This document shows positions 14,201-27,551 of a stretch of DNA of 64,000 nt, one piece after another. Numbering within the stretch: the stretch's first letter is position 1; each line of letters opens with the position of its first letter. A program made the translations under genes and the position numbers. Where the stretch lies: NCBI GenBank assembly GCA_011634665.1, contig WAEK01000006.1:2858001-2922000 (forward strand), given 5' to 3'. Origin of the DNA: Mortierella sp. BCC40632 (taxonomy: Eukaryota; Mortierellomycota; Mortierellomycetes; Mortierellales; Mortierellaceae). Under the pieces are notes generated by a model that saw only the letters and a program-made list of their open reading frames with translations, was not told the origin of the DNA and did no database searches.

Positions 14201-17200
14201 ACAAGTTGATCGGATTTCATATCATAGATCGCCACCGCACTCACAAGTGCTCCTGGAGTACTGACCCCACTACCTCCACCTCCACCTCCTCGGAAACGGC
14301 CACCAATCAAAATCAAATCATTTCCAGAATCTTTGGAACCAATCCCACTGACATCATCCTTGTTCACTCCCAAGGCAAGGATCTCGCCTGTGATTGAGGG
14401 AGTGGTTGCCAGGTTCAGTTCTCGATAGTGAAGCTCGTTGTTCGCTTCCTGAGTCGCCAGGGGCACTGCAGGCGCATGGAAGACCCCCGCACCAATGGTA
14501 CCATCTGAATGAGCACCTCCGACCACCGTGAGCCATTGTTGACTATTGGGATTAAAATAAATTAACCCAGCATTTGTCTTGGGCAACACAGGTGGGTCAG
14601 GGATCTTGAGCGTGGCCGGAGTAGAGCTGGGTTCGATATTGATGGCAGGCATCAAATTCATGGTCTTGAGTTTCCCCGCATTATTGAGCCAAGCCATATT
14701 GTTTGGATCCTTTACCTGGTACATATCAAATGAATCGATCTGACCCGCAACAAGGACTACAGATGTGGAGGCCGTATTGTTGCTGGTCGAACCAGGGATC
14801 CGATTCAGATACGAGAGTTGACCACGAAGAAATCCATACGCAAAATCATTGTGAATTTCATTGGATGGATTCCGGATCCAGGTCTGTGTCAAAAGATCCC
14901 AGAGAGCCACTGATTCTGTCGTTGTTTCACCCTGCCATGTAAAATTGCCTCCGATCATCAACAAAGCTCGCCCATCAGACCCTGTCGAGAGTTGGATAGA
15001 ATCGAATTGAGCTCCAGGCATAAAGTGGATGGTTGTGTTTCCAAAGGGAGACCAAACCCCTGTCAGGATAGAGTAAGTCGCGAGCCCTCCAGGCAAGGCC
15101 ACGGATCCAGAGGGACCTGAACCATAGGATTGCTTAAAGCGGCCTGTGATGTAGACCGTTGAATCCACCAGAATCATTCCTGTGACTCGTCCATCCAACC
15201 CTGCCAAGGACGAAGAACGTTTCTCCTGGCCCAATGGTTCAAAGGATGAACCGTCCCATGAAACAATATTGATATAATCCTTTCCCTGGAACTCGCCTCC
15301 AATAATCAAGAGCGAAGATGGTGATGAGGACGATCGCATGGAGCCTGTATAGGTTACCAATGCAGTTACAAGTGCTCCGGATGGCAATTGAGTCGGCAGG
15401 TTCCCCCAAGTTGAAGCGTCCAGTCCTTCAACTTTACTAGTAGATATAACGCCATGCGACGATGCTCCTGAGCCTGTACCTCCTGTCTCCGATGACCCTG
15501 GTCGATAAAACAAAAGACTGTTGGTACTGTTCAATGTTGCTTGTTTGACAAACTGCACAGAGTCGACAATCACTGTCTGAGAGTGACCTCCTCCACTCAC
15601 TTCTGTAACGGATACGGAAGGTCGGACGACCACATGGGGCTTCAAGTTGGCTGTGGATCTTTGAACCATTCCTGAATAAATCTTGTCGTACTTGTCCACA
15701 GTATTGGTTTGGGAGACAGTCATGGTCATGACATTGTCGGGCGATCCAAAATATACACTGACATCTACTGAACCTCGGTTGGAACAAGCGTTTGACGGCT
15801 CAGTGCCATTGTTGTTCAGATCCTGAGTCTTTGAGGTGCTGCAGGCTGGTGTGTACAAATAGACATCATACATTCCCGATTCCTGCAAAAAGGGAATCAG
15901 ATCGACTGATGCCTGTTGTCGCGCTCCTAAATCGGTGGTCGAAATATCAACAGCAAGGACCGTTTGCCATCCATCCTGCATTTTGACTGTCTTCCAATCG
16001 GCCCCTTGAGGGCTCGAGTAGGCTGTGAAATCATGACTGGGGTCGGTTGGGTTGGAGGCATCGCAGGTGGGGACATAGTTGAGGGCTTGGACAGCACGAA
16101 CAAAGATTTCGGATTGAAAGACTTCAAACCCACCAAGCCCTCCACCTAGCCCTTGCCATGCGGTGATATCAATCTGAACAGCGTGTAACAAAACAGGGTT
16201 GACCACGACGAAATCCTGGTGTTCTTGATATGGCAGTGCAGTGGTAGTTCGAGGGGCAAGTGGACAGACGGTGCAGTATTCCTTCTTGTGCGTGATAGGA
16301 TCAATATAACTCAGGTTGAGCAGTTGGTTGGTCGGTTGAGCCATGATGGAAAAGTTTTGTGTCTCCCGATCCTCTGCTCCTGGTTGAGAGGTGTCGATAT
16401 TCCAGAGTCGGAAAAGAGTTGGGGTGATGTAAAGTGGGAACTGGACACGCCAATAACCAGGCATGTTGTCCCGAAGAAGCCAGTTTCCTTTGCTGGAGGA
16501 GGAAGTGTCGCAAATGATATTACTATCCTGTTTGCTGTCGAGACCATTTCCTGAAGAGATCTAGAAGAATAAACAAATTTATGAAAAAGGTGCTGGTGTT
16601 AATCGGGAACACGCTTTTTTTACCAAAATGAACGGTACCGGGAAAAAAAAAAAAACAGCGAGTTACCTGAATATTTGTCATATGAACGGGCTGAGTATCC
16701 GGAGCACTGAATGATTCGCCATCTGTAGTGGTATCAAACTGTCCACCAAAATAAAATGTACCATCCATAGTCTTGATCACCGACTGAACAATTCCATTAA
16801 CCCCTTTGAATGGAAGAGCACTCCAATGACCTGAAGCCTGCGTGAGTGATGATGTAGAGTCCTGTTCAGGAAGATGTTTCCAGATCGCTGCCCCTCCTCC
16901 ATAGGGTCCTAGGAATTGGTAGACACTGTTTTTGCTGTCACCGGCTCTGGTCGCTGGGGCGAGGGTTGGGTCTCGGAGGGGGGCACGGAACTGGCCTACG
17001 ACATAGACCTGGTTTGTGGTCGAGTCACAAACAAGGTCATTCACAGGACCATCGAGTCCACTCTCCAAGGCTAGAAACCGTTTTTGCTTCGAGTCATAAA
17101 CACCAATGTAATTGAGTCCTGCTTTCGAGCTGGGGGCATTGGTGGTACCGTTGACACTATCTTGACTGAATGTAGATGTTGCTGTCGCAGCTGTCGCAGC

Positions 17201-18079
17201 GGAGATTTGATTAAAGAAACCTCCGATATACACTTGGTGGGGTGCGCTCTCTAGGACACAAGTCGTCGTGATCCCCATCGACTTTTGACTTGTAGGCACT
17301 CGAGCATTTCCCGAGGGAGTATCAACTGTAAAACTCGCCAGTAGTATAGGGACAGTTAAGAACTTTCCCAAAAGGTCACTGCTGTTGTTATTATTGTTGG
17401 CATCAGGGACTCTTAAAAGTTCAAGGATCGAAAAGGTATTGCTCTCAAATGTGTTTTGTTGACCCTGGGTGACAATCGGTGTGAGGCCATCAAAGTCCCC
17501 AAGGACAGCCATTTGTCCAAGCGACGAAAAGTCGATGGGTGGAGACATCATGCTAGTGCGCATAAAGGATGGGACAGAGGTGGAATCCTTGCGAGCCATA
17601 CTCGAGTTAGGGACTCGTGGAGGCAGGGAGGTGCCCGTCGCTGCAGCGGCCTCTGTCCGGGGCACGATGACTGCGGATAGGAGGAAGAGGAGCAAGAAGG
17701 AAAGGAGAGCATGCGAGGAGGCAGCGGCAGGAGAGGGTGAAAGGGCAAGGAGAGAAAGGCGAGAGGGCCTTTTTCTGTGAAAGCATGGGCAACGACATGG
17801 GTAGTCAAGCAGGTCGAGTCTATGAATTCTCGTCAAGTAATCCTCTGGCGGAGACTTTAACCGCGACCAGGGCGAGGAGAGACCTTTTGCCGATGCTGTC
17901 GCAGGAGTTCGTAGAGCATGGTCCTGTTTGTGTGTAGGTGTAGGTATGGATGCTGGTGTGATTATGGGTTCGAGTGCAAGGGATGATGCCGAAAGCAAAA
18001 CTGGAGACGCGTGAGTATCGGATGGGACTGCTCTCGGGGACGAGAGTGGCGTCGCGGGGGTCGAATGGCAGGCAGCCAT
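11278..18079 (-). CDS. RAX2: Rax2-like cell-polarity landmark protein with C-terminal SH3 domain
   Basis: Exons (minus strand) are 18079-16667, 16560-13900, 13793-13564, 13426-13365, 13259-11796 and 11711-11278. All junctions are GT-AG and in phase, giving 2,087 aa. A Ser/Pro-rich N-terminus of about 120 residues precedes a hydrophobic segment (HALLSFLLLFLLSAVIVP), probably a signal anchor. The large ectodomain repeats kelch-like strands typical of Rax2 (VYIGGFFNQ, VYVVGQFRAP, FYFGGQFDTT, LLIIGGEFQG, ILIGGRFRGGG), which in yeast mark bud sites at the cortex. A single transmembrane helix follows near residue 1650 (VILISVAISLGLIGLIVAVG), then a cytoplasmic tail of about 415 residues ending in an SH3 domain (YYAKYPFRAREIGELGFKAG, then DDIWWMGV and GVFPSNYV). 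Yeast Rax2 lacks an SH3 domain. An in-frame ATG at 18253 would add 58 residues, including an LS repeat from a GA tract; I prefer 18079. Confidence 0.85.
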
Positions 18080-18143
18080 TGGCGACGGGGAAGAGGAGGC
18101 TGTGTTGTGTCTGTTGCGAGAGGCGAGTGATTGTGTCAATGAT

Positions 18144-18146
<3 letters not shown>

Positions 18147-18206
<60 letters not shown>
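18147..18206. repeat. (GA)n microsatellite upstream of RAX2
   Basis: About 30 GA units, just 5' of the preferred RAX2 start. If the upstream ATG at 18253 were used, this tract would be translated as Leu-Ser repeats. Confidence 0.95.
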
Positions 18207-18214
<8 letters not shown>

Positions 18215-18683
18215 TGCACGGGACAGAGAAGAGGAAGACGCGTCCCAGTCCAACTCTGACTGAGCCCGAGTCGCCTTTTTTTTTTTTTTTTTTTTTTTTG
18301 GGCGGAGTGAGTGGCCGGGGAATGGGAGGGGCGCCGCTGCTCGACAGAAATACGCGTCCCCTTTTCTTGACTGGCTTGCTTTTATTTTTTTATTTTGGTT
18401 CCTTTCTCCTTCGGGTCCCTAGAGTGAAGGAGGAGCAAAAAGAGATGGCACTCGTCAGTGTGCGAGCGGCTACTACTTTCTTTGTGAAAGGTTGAGCAGC
18501 GTAATGTTTGAATGGGTGTGGGACGAATAAATCCCAGCAGGGAGATGTCGCACAGCGCTCGAGCCCAAGAGTAAAGTTAAAGCACAAGGTTGCGTAGAGC
18601 GAAAGAGAAAGAGCGTTGTGGAGGAGCGAACATGAAAGTGTGGTCAAAGAAAAGGAAGGGCAAGGGTGAAGCCAGGGGTTTGG

Positions 18684-18727
<44 letters not shown>

Positions 18728-19376
18728 GAGAGAGAGAGAGAAATAGAGAGAGAGAGAGAAATAGAGATTGAGAAAGAGTGGGCAAGGGATGAGAAGAATA
18801 CAACGGTTTCGAGGTATCCAGACAAATGGTCTGTTGGCGAGAAAGAAGGACCAGAACGCTGTGCATGGTTCGCATTCAGCATGGAGTGAAGACCAATGCC
18901 CTTACAAGATCAAGTCTGCATTCAGCAATGGGCCTGATCAAGTTCAACAGAGATGAGAAACAGAGAATAAGAGGTTGTTCTCTGAGCGCCAGAGAAAATT
19001 AAAGATGCCAAGGTGGGCTGAAAGTGAGGGTGAGGATCAGTAGAGGGAATTCGATGCGATTGAATGAAGGAATTCGGCGGGCGGTAGATTCAATGCGGAC
19101 GCGAGATGTGCATGGCGAGGTTGGAGTCGAGCCATGCATTCGCACAGACACATACACCAGAGAGAGAGAAAGAGAAAGAGAGCGAGAGAGAGAGTGTGTG
19201 TGTATGAAAGCTGAAGTAAAAAAAAAAGGGCTGGAACACGCCAGAGCAGGAGCCAAGAGCGGTCAGAGCTGGAGAAGGTGTCGAGAAAGAAAGAGCGACA
19301 GAGAGAGAACCGAAGACGCTGAGCGACAAAGGGGATGAGAGCGACGGTGAGGAGCAGAGAGGAAGGAAGGAAGGAA

Positions 19377-19380
<4 letters not shown>

Positions 19381-19430
<50 letters not shown>

Positions 19431-19434
19431 GAGA
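19381..19434. repeat. GGAA/(GA)n microsatellite
   Basis: Follows a short (GGAA)n run at about 19360-19380. Lies in the RAX2-VID27 spacer. Confidence 0.9.
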
Positions 19435-21736
19435 GGCGGCCAGATAAAAAAGCAAAGAGTAGGACATGGTCACTTCATTAGCGCCTGCGCTGAATCGGTC
19501 ATTGCCCAGAGGTACCAGCACCAGTATTCGCTAAAAGGACGGTCAGTTTCCACTGCTCAGTACCGACACCCTTTCATGTCGGAAGGCACACACTGGCCAA
19601 AGGGATGCAGCTGTTACTCTTTCTCTTTTCTTCTACTTGGTGATACCGCTGAAATTATGGTGGAGGAGGAGGAAGAAGAGGGAGGTCAAATGTCCACAAC
19701 ACAACATGCAGCTGTGGTCCTTTTTTTTCCTCCCCCGGTCATCTCACATCTCTGGCGAATGTTTGCTTCGCCTCGACTCCCCCCCCCCCAGTTTTCTGCT
19801 TCCCGCGTCGGGACTTGACAAAGCGTCTCAGGATTGGGATTCGCCTTTTTTCAGATCGACTCACGGGCAATGGTCTTTCCTTTGCGTGCTCATGAACGGT
19901 CGATGCAGAGCAAAATGACTTGTTCGTTGAGAACCATCTCTCATCCCTTTGGGACTCTAATTGCGAATCCGCAGGAACGAGGGAGGAGCCGTGGCAGGAG
20001 ACCATCTCTGAATGGACAGGCAGGCGAAAGGCATCCCAAAAGCTGACCAACTGACCAGCTGATCCATTGACTTGCATGCCACTGCCCTGGGAACATCCCC
20101 AGAAAGGGTCTCTCAATGCCGGACCATAGTGTAAAAAAAGAAAGAGATAGAAGGGGAGTCATCAGGGAAGAAGAAAGGCGAGAGGGTGCAATTCAAAGAA
20201 AGGAGTTTTTTTGCCAGTAAAATGAAATAGGAAACAGTAAGGGGTTTCTTTCTTTTCTCTCTCTCTCTCTCTCCGTCTTTTCCCTTGTCACTCACAGCCG
20301 CTCTATGCCATAGAACAAGATCGACCCCGCCAACACTACAGCCAGGCGGTGGGTTGCGTCCCAACTCAAGATGGAGATGTCATGAAACGCGATTATGTCA
20401 AAGGCTGCTCATGTGCTCATCTTATGTTCGCTCGTCTTTACTCTAAAGTTGCTGTCTATACGTTCTTGGTACGTTCTTTCACTTTGACCTTTCTGCGCGT
20501 CGCCATCCCCCTCGATTGCTCTCTCTCGATGCACCGTCTGAACTATCTTTTCTTTTTTTTTTTTTTTTTTTACCGTGCCTTGCATTCCTCACGATCTCCG
20601 CTCTGACCAGGAACCCTGATGTCCTTTCCACATGGGAGCAGAGAGTGGGAACAGTTTCTTTTCATCTCCTCCAAACCACCCCTTCTTCCTCCTTCTCCTC
20701 TTCCCCCTGACAGACTCCTCGTTTCCGCAGAAGGAACGGTTCAACCAAGGCGATTACAGTCCCGTCACGTCGATTCGAGGAGGAAGAAAGTTCGTTGAGC
20801 GTACCGCTAGGTTTCCTCTCTGCTCCTCTACACAGAAACAGGCACCGGAAAAAAAAGTGTTTCGACTGCAATCAAGATAGACCGAGTTATACCTTTGGAC
20901 CTCACTCTGAGCAAAAGCCGAGAGGAGCCCAGGATGATACCAAGTTATCCGTTTTCCAGCGTATGCTTCCACTATCCTCTACATTTTGCTTAACAGGTCC
21001 GAACTGCCTCGGGATCTTTGTTTTGTCGACGGGAGATCATCTATGTCATTGATTTTGCGCATGCCAGCATCGATTGGCTACGAATGTATACCACCATGCC
21101 CATGTCGCGTAGCATTCCTCATCTTACCCTTCTCCTTCAGCATGGGTGTAAGCTATCGTGTAACCAAAGATGTGCATGTGAGAAGAAGTCTTAGACGGAC
21201 GGGACAGATTTGTCACCTTTGCGTCTCTGTTTTTCTCTCTGTATCTATGGAGGACCTGTCGTCATGATGGGAAACTTCATTGGCGTGAATCTGTATGTCT
21301 CTCGGCCAACTATTGTTCGGCGCTCGTTCCCAGTTAGGGGGGGTATAAATGTGTCCCGAGTGCCTTAATCACAAAGAAAGTCCCTCTCCACGCCCTAAGA
21401 CAAGACAGCATAAGAAGGTTAATCTAGATTTTTGCAGCTCAAGACCTAAAATGACATGGATCGGAATGTAGAACGGGAGCATTGAATAGTTGTGCCTCAC
21501 AGGTCCAGGACTATGGCAGCAGGAGAACAGTCCCCACATAGTCGCGTCCCTTGGTTCCACAGGGGCTGGTGAAGTGACATAAAAGTGCTGCTCCACTGAG
21601 AAGATTAAGATTGCCAAGACTTTGCTAGTCCGCATTCGCGCGGACGTTAGTGACTGTGGTTCCGCCACAGAGGATGTCGCCACGTCCTGAGACCAACGTC
21701 GCATTCGCATTTTTTTTTCTTGGTCTCTTCGATCTG

Positions 21737-21747
21737 CATATATATCC
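21737..21747 (+). promoter_or_regulatory. Possible TATA element of VID27
   Basis: The string catatatatcc lies about 100 bp before the VID27 start codon, followed by a pyrimidine-rich leader (21760-21830). Position and sequence fit a core promoter, but nothing else confirms it. Confidence 0.35.
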
Positions 21748-21845
21748 GGCACCTACATCATTCTCTCTCTTTTCTCCAGTCTCGGTTTTGTTTTTTTTCC
21801 CTTTTTCCTTTTCACTTTCTCTTACGCTCAGCCCGCATCAAGAAG

Positions 21846-23147
21846 ATGAACATCTTTAGCTCTCTCGGTAAGCTGATCTGGGGCAACAACTCCAACCCGG
21901 AGCTAGTTCAAATCTCCTCGGGTCAGTTCTATGTCTACAAGCCAAGCAGCAGCACCAATAACAAACAGAAAAGAACTCGCGAATGCATGTAAGTCTGCAA
22001 AAAAAGGCAGCACGAATAATAATCATTTTTGGCTCATGCGTTCACCTAATGCAAACCATTTTGTGGGATGGGTTCTTCATTCCTCATTAGATTCATCGAC
22101 TCGATGGCGACCATTCGTCGGACTTCACAACCATTCCAATACATGCTGGCCGTCAACCGCGTTTTTGAGGAGGGCGAAGAAGGCTTACAGGACGAAGAGT
22201 TAGAACGTATGCTAATATTTTTAATTTCTTTGCAGGTTTTCGACAGTGTTGAGGTGTCGATTTAATGCCGTCAACAAAGCAGCTGCACTAGCTAACGGTC
22301 AACTCTGTCTTTTTTTTTTTTTTTTTGTGGGAAAAATTTTGAACCATAGTGGATGACGAAAGGCTATTCTTGATTGATGGAGCGATGAGGTTCAGGAAGG
22401 GTGTCTCGGCAGGATCTTCAACCTTTTTATGGATTGGACTCACTCCAGTAAGTGTCTATTCTTTTGGAGCCGACTCTTTGCTAATAATGGAAAAACAAAA
22501 GTATTCTCCTTCACATACCCTGTTTGCTATCTCTCTTACCAATCATCCTACCAACAAACAAAATAAAAATGATGACCATAGGAAGACGTAGGTTTCGAGT
22601 ACGAGTTTGTGTGCGATGACGACACGACTGTGTATACGGCCAACAACTTTGAGATCACTGCGTACCACTGCATGTATGAACGAAAGCACAATAAATCCCA
22701 CTTTGGAGCAGAAGAAAATGCCGTCAACGAATTCAAACTCAGGTAAGTTGTCTCCTTCCCCTAAAAAGAGTCTATCGAGAGTTTCTCGTCTAATCATCGG
22801 GGATCATCCAAAGTAACCATTTTTTCTCTCTCTCTTTTCTTATGGGTTTATCGGTATTGAAGTGAGGAACAGCCTCCTAAACCGGGTCCCTCCAAATCCC
22901 CAAATCGCAAGTCAAAGGAAACCGAAAAGACAACACCAAAATCCAAGGACAACAAGGAGGACAAGAAAAAGCCTGAAGAACTCTTTATCACCAAGCCGTC
23001 TCTTCGCCCTGTTCCTGTGGACCACGAGGAGGTTATTGAGAGTTCATGCGAACTCAACTTGTATGACCCCACCACAGGTCTTTTCATGAAGCAGGAAGAA
23101 AATGTCCGCTGCCAGCTCGTCCGTACTGACAAATACTCATGTAAGCC

Positions 23148-23181
<34 letters not shown>

Positions 23182-25445
23182 GAGGGAAGAAGAGAGCGTG
23201 TTTTGTTTCTAGATGGCCCTTCTCCTCACCATACCTTTATGATACTTTAGACTGGATTGTGGTCAAATCAGCTACAGGAAAGTCTCAACTTTCACAGCCC
23301 ATTGAACCAAGGATCAACCCCGTCTTTAGCGGCGTAAGTGGAAGCACCATCAATGAGAACACCAACATGTGAGGAGCTAATAGCCTTTTCTATATACTGG
23401 ATGAATGGACCTTATTGACGTTTCCGTATTCCATGACTTCTCCTACAATATAGAACCACCTCTCGTTCATTTGGAACTATTTCGATGACGATCAGGGCGT
23501 CTTTTCATGGCTGATCCGTTTCCCAACAAAGGAGGAATTCAATAAGTTTCAGGCCGTGTTTGGTCAGTGCATGTATGAGACTTTGAATCATCAAGCATGG
23601 AGCAAGGTTGCAGTAAGTTTTTTTTTTTTTTCAAATGACGACTGGTAACAGCGGGATACCAAGAATATTTCATACAGAACTAAATCAACTCCCCTCCCCT
23701 ATGTTGAACGATAGCCTTCGGATCAGGAATACATGATTCGAACGTACCAAGAAGACGCAGAGATGAGCGAAGGTGACGATGCGGGATCACAGCAGGGCGA
23801 TGACGGAGAGGACGAAGAGAGCGAAGAGTACTCAGACGAGGAGGGCTCTGTAAGCGGTGACGGAGATCAGAGTGAGGAAGAAGACGTTGACGAGGAAGAC
23901 GAGTATGATGAAGATAATGTCGACAACGAGTTCTCTGGCCGAGGACAAAGCACCGCAACCAATAGTCAACTTGCTGTGGGAAGCAATGGTCGATCGTTTG
24001 TAGTTCGCGGTAACATGATTGGAGTGTTTCGTCATAACGAGCAGGATGGTCTTGATTTCGACACAACTATCAAGAAAGTCTCTGATTCAAAGGGTCAAGA
24101 GATTAATCCTTCCCGAGTATGTGTTTCCCCCAGCTAACGATTCTTGATTGTGGGCTTACTTTTTTTTTTACCGTCAACTAACTACTGTGATCCCCCCCTC
24201 CCCCACCTTTCCTTTTATCATTTGCCGTATGTTCCTCTAATTTCAGGTTGTACTTCAGGATCGAGACTCTTCGATGGTAATGATGGATCCTCGAAACTTG
24301 GACAAGGCATACAAAATGGATCTGGAATACGGAAAAGTGGTTGAAGAGTGGGAACTGCCTGGCACATCAGGTGTCATCAATTTGATTGGAGACTCGAAAT
24401 ACTCTCATCTAAAGGACTCCAGGACTATGATTGGCCATTCTCACAATGCCATGTTCCGAGTTGATCCACGGTTGTCGGGCTCCAAGATTGTTGATTCACA
24501 ATTTAAGCAGTATGCACGGGGTACCGACTTCACATGTGCAGCCACAACAGCGGATGGTTCTCTGGCGATTGCGGGATCTAAAGGAGATATCAAGTTGTTG
24601 AATGTGGTTGGAAAGAGCGCCAAGACGGCAATTCCTGGACTGGGAGATCCGATCATTGGAATTGATGTTACTGGCCATGGACGGTATGTGATCGCCACTT
24701 GCAAGACCTACATTCTGCTCATTGATGTTCTGAATCCGGAGAACAAGAAGCTCGGCTTTGACATGAGTTTCCCAGCAACCGAGAAGGTAATGGAACCATA
24801 TTCATTTTTTAGGGTGAAGGAGTAAGAATTATCTCTTTTTTGTTTCTAACACCTGGCTGACATTGTGTATTCCGCACGATAATAGCCGAAGCCTGTTAAG
24901 CTTCAACTTAAGCCGGAGCACGTAGCCATGATGAATCGTCAAGTCTCGTTTACACCTGCGCGGTTCAATGCAGGCGAGAACGAAGAAGAAAAGTCGATCG
25001 TGACGAGTACAGGACCCTTCGTGATTACCTGGAACTTCCGGCGTGTCAAGAATGGGCATTACGACTATATGATCAAGGAATACAACGACAATGTAGTGGC
25101 TGACAACTTTAAATATGGTCAGGATCGGTCCATCATTGTTACGCTACCGAACGATGGTACGTAGAAAAATAAGGGTTTGTTTGTGCGACGGTATACAGAG
25201 TTTGTTTTCGCGGGGTTGTTTGGGCTGTTGTGTTTAACCATGGTTTACTTTTTGTTTGTATGTTTGTTAGTTACTGCCACTGCAAAGAGGAACTTGACGA
25301 CTCCGGTAGCAGCCCTTTCCAAGGTAAGTTACCGCTTTGGCAGCGCTTTCTGAAAAGTTTAAAGAGGCTTTGATACTCAACAGAAGAGTATTTTCTCTCT
25401 TTTCATGGTCGTATCTTTCCAAAGCTCAAGAAGGAAAGAAAGTAG
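21846..25445 (+). CDS. VID27: Vid27-family protein
   Basis: Clear homologue of the fungal/plant Vid27 family, named in yeast for vacuolar import and degradation of gluconeogenic enzymes; the molecular function is poorly known. Exons: 21846-21988, 22091-22206, 22350-22447, 22582-22742, 22863-23140, 23251-23333, 23454-23612, 23715-24116, 24247-24786, 24886-25156 and 25271-25323. These give 768 codons in phase, close to yeast Vid27 (782 aa). The N-terminal domain starts MNIFSSLGKLIWGNNSN and includes ATIRRTSQPFQY and VFEEGEEGL. A PH-like middle holds HLSFIWNYFDDDQ. An acidic run (about 23790-23930) precedes the C-terminal beta-propeller-type domain (VVLQDRDSSMVMMDPRNLDK, GHSHNAMFRVDPR, GDIKLLNVVG). 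The extreme C-terminus is unsettled. The consensus donor at 25324 could splice to 25425-25445 (adding LKKERK), or the frame could read through to a stop at 25351-25353. Confidence 0.88.
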
Positions 25446-25953
25446 GCAATCAGGGGTTTTTTAGGCTTGTTCAGATAGCACACAAGGTCGTATATCCACA
25501 CGACATGATCGCAATACCTCTGACTACTCTCCAAGCACTAGCATTCACTCTACGTAGAACCCAAAAAAAAAAAGAGACAAAAGATGAATAAACAAAAGAA
25601 TTCAAATGGCAAGGAAACGTGGTTTCTTCTTCCTTGGGGGGACCTTGTTTTTCATGCCTTTGGTCCAGAAACACAACTTGATCCTGGATGACAGGGTGAA
25701 CCGAAACATATCTTTTGTCATATTGATTTCATAAAGTCAAAATCATAAAGAGTACAATCAATTTTGAGATCATCCTAATGCGTGAACACTGAAGAGTATG
25801 ACTTAGACTCCTCCAAAATGAACCGGTTAGGGAATGAAGGGGCAAGAGGGCTATATTTCCTCATTCCCTTCGGCAGACCAGAGAATGAAGCGCATGGTAC
25901 GGCGAAAATATCTTGTCACCACAGGCAGTGTATTAAAGAGTCCCACGCAGTCG
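25446..25953. other. Intergenic, no gene seen
   Basis: Downstream of VID27. I see short A and T runs only and no coding signal. Confidence 0.4.
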
Positions 25954-27040
25954 TTATTGATTAGAGCGTCTACTGCCTCGCCCGTGGGAACCCTTTATCC
26001 AAGTGGTTGAACAAGAGGTCGACAAGGGTGACAAGACCTGTTTCGCGAGGTCGTCTCCACTATGGAGACACTCAGTCATTGAGGATATCCCATTACAAAT
26101 CGACGCCACGGTAATGTCGAGTCGATATGACCATGTTGTGGATAGAGGATCCTGATGTTCGAGCAATGCCACAAAATGTTCCTCAGACGCCATTCGAGAT
26201 TGAAGAATCCATTCGCCTCTAAAGTCTAAAGGGTAATTGCAGGACAAAAGTAACCAGATAATTCATCATTGGATCCTGCGTGTGAATCAAAACGCATGGA
26301 TGATGCCTGCTCTTGTTGTTGGTGAAGCCATCGAAGCCATCTATTGCCACTGGCACTCCCGAATTGATTTGGAGTCGCTGAGGACAGGTTCATCCAAATG
26401 GACTATCGAGCTCCAGCAGATGAAAGCTGGATTGACAAGGCGACCAACGCACGAGTTTGCGCCACACCTTCAGAATATGTTAAGAAAAGCCACGGGAGCA
26501 ACCATTCGAATAGATCAGCACTGCAAGAAAGCTGTGTTGGTTCAGATTTTGCGCTACTTTTTTGTACGCTGTGAGAACTTCTATTTATGATTAGCGCAGT
26601 TCTCTGGGTTCAAGGACCGGCGTCAACCCAAGGGTCACTGCCTCACTGGGCATGTCCGGATGATAGGGAGTACTGACAGCATACGATCACCACCACAACG
26701 GATGTGCATTTTGCGAATAAGCTTTGTCCCATGTGTGTTTCCGCTGGGCTGTAAGGTCTGCAGTGAAATCAACAAAACCGTATAAAAAGCTTTAAGTCTT
26801 TCCAATGCGATACAGTACGCGGTAAAGCTGTGAACACTGTGAACAGCGGATTCTATCAACCCGCAGGTCGGCGTTAGCCTGCATTTCGCGGTACACAAGA
26901 CATGAAAACCAATTAGCATCTGCTGGTGCAGTCCCACTCGTGTCCAGATTTCGGTAGTAGAAATCATGAGCGCTCCCACCCCGGGACATCCAAAGGTGGA
27001 TCTTGATCGTTGAAGTCATTGTGGTGATGACAGAGACCAA
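25954..27040. pseudogene. Decayed coding-like block, unknown family
   Basis: Several medium open frames on both strands, none complete. The minus-strand piece at 26792-27040 reads like protein (HLWMSRGGSAHDFYYRNLDT, then NWFSCLVYREMQANADLRVD). It appears to continue after a stop in shifted frames (SFLYGFVDFTADL, then TPYHPDMPSEAVTLG) down to about 26600. The plus-strand frame 26237-26590 and the minus-strand frame 25954-26247 also look partly protein-like. I do not recognise a family. The pattern fits the relic of one or more multicopy genes, like the block at 9-11 kb. Confidence 0.3.
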
Positions 27041-27370
27041 GACTGAGCAATTGGATGCCTAGATTCACCGTTGGTAATGGGAACCGGGGGGAGAGGGACT
27101 AATACCAGCACAGTTGGTGGCAACTACCACCAGGATAGTGGCTGTAAGCATGGTCTCATGTTGTCCGACGTACACATTGGACAGGGCTGGAAAAGAAAAA
27201 GTTTGTTGAGGCAAACAAGAGGATGCGGATGATGGATATCATTGGAAGAGGGGGTGAGAGGGGAGATTAATCCTCGGCGCCTCTTCCCTTCCTTCCATTT
27301 TAAGGGTTTATTCCGCAGGCAACGGCTCGCTGAATCCTATTCGTCCCCTTTCCGCCTTGCTCTGTTTTTT

Positions 27371-27409
<39 letters not shown>

Positions 27410-27551
27410 CGGTTCCACCACAATATCAGTTTCTCTCTTTTCCATCTTCCTTTCTGCTTCTTTCCTTCGCTTTCCTTGCTTGCCACTCTCCATAACCCCC
27501 CCCCTTTCTTTCCCGTACCCTACTCAAGAGAGAGAGAGAAAAACAACAACA
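27041..27551. promoter_or_regulatory. Upstream region of the METTL24-like gene
   Basis: Contains a CT tract (about 27373-27405) and a pyrimidine-rich leader running up to the ATG at 27552. Nothing else is recognisable. Confidence 0.4.

Larger units (their letters stand above)
18080..21845. promoter_or_regulatory. Divergent intergenic region between RAX2 and VID27
   Basis: A 3.8 kb stretch with no gene I can support. It must contain the upstream regions of both RAX2 (leftward) and VID27 (rightward). On the RAX2 side there are three GA tracts (CT on the RAX2 sense strand), near 18147-18206, 18688-18770 and 19381-19434. A T-run lies near 18277-18299 and another near 20550-20570. The remainder is unique sequence without a coding signal. 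Confidence 0.5.
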
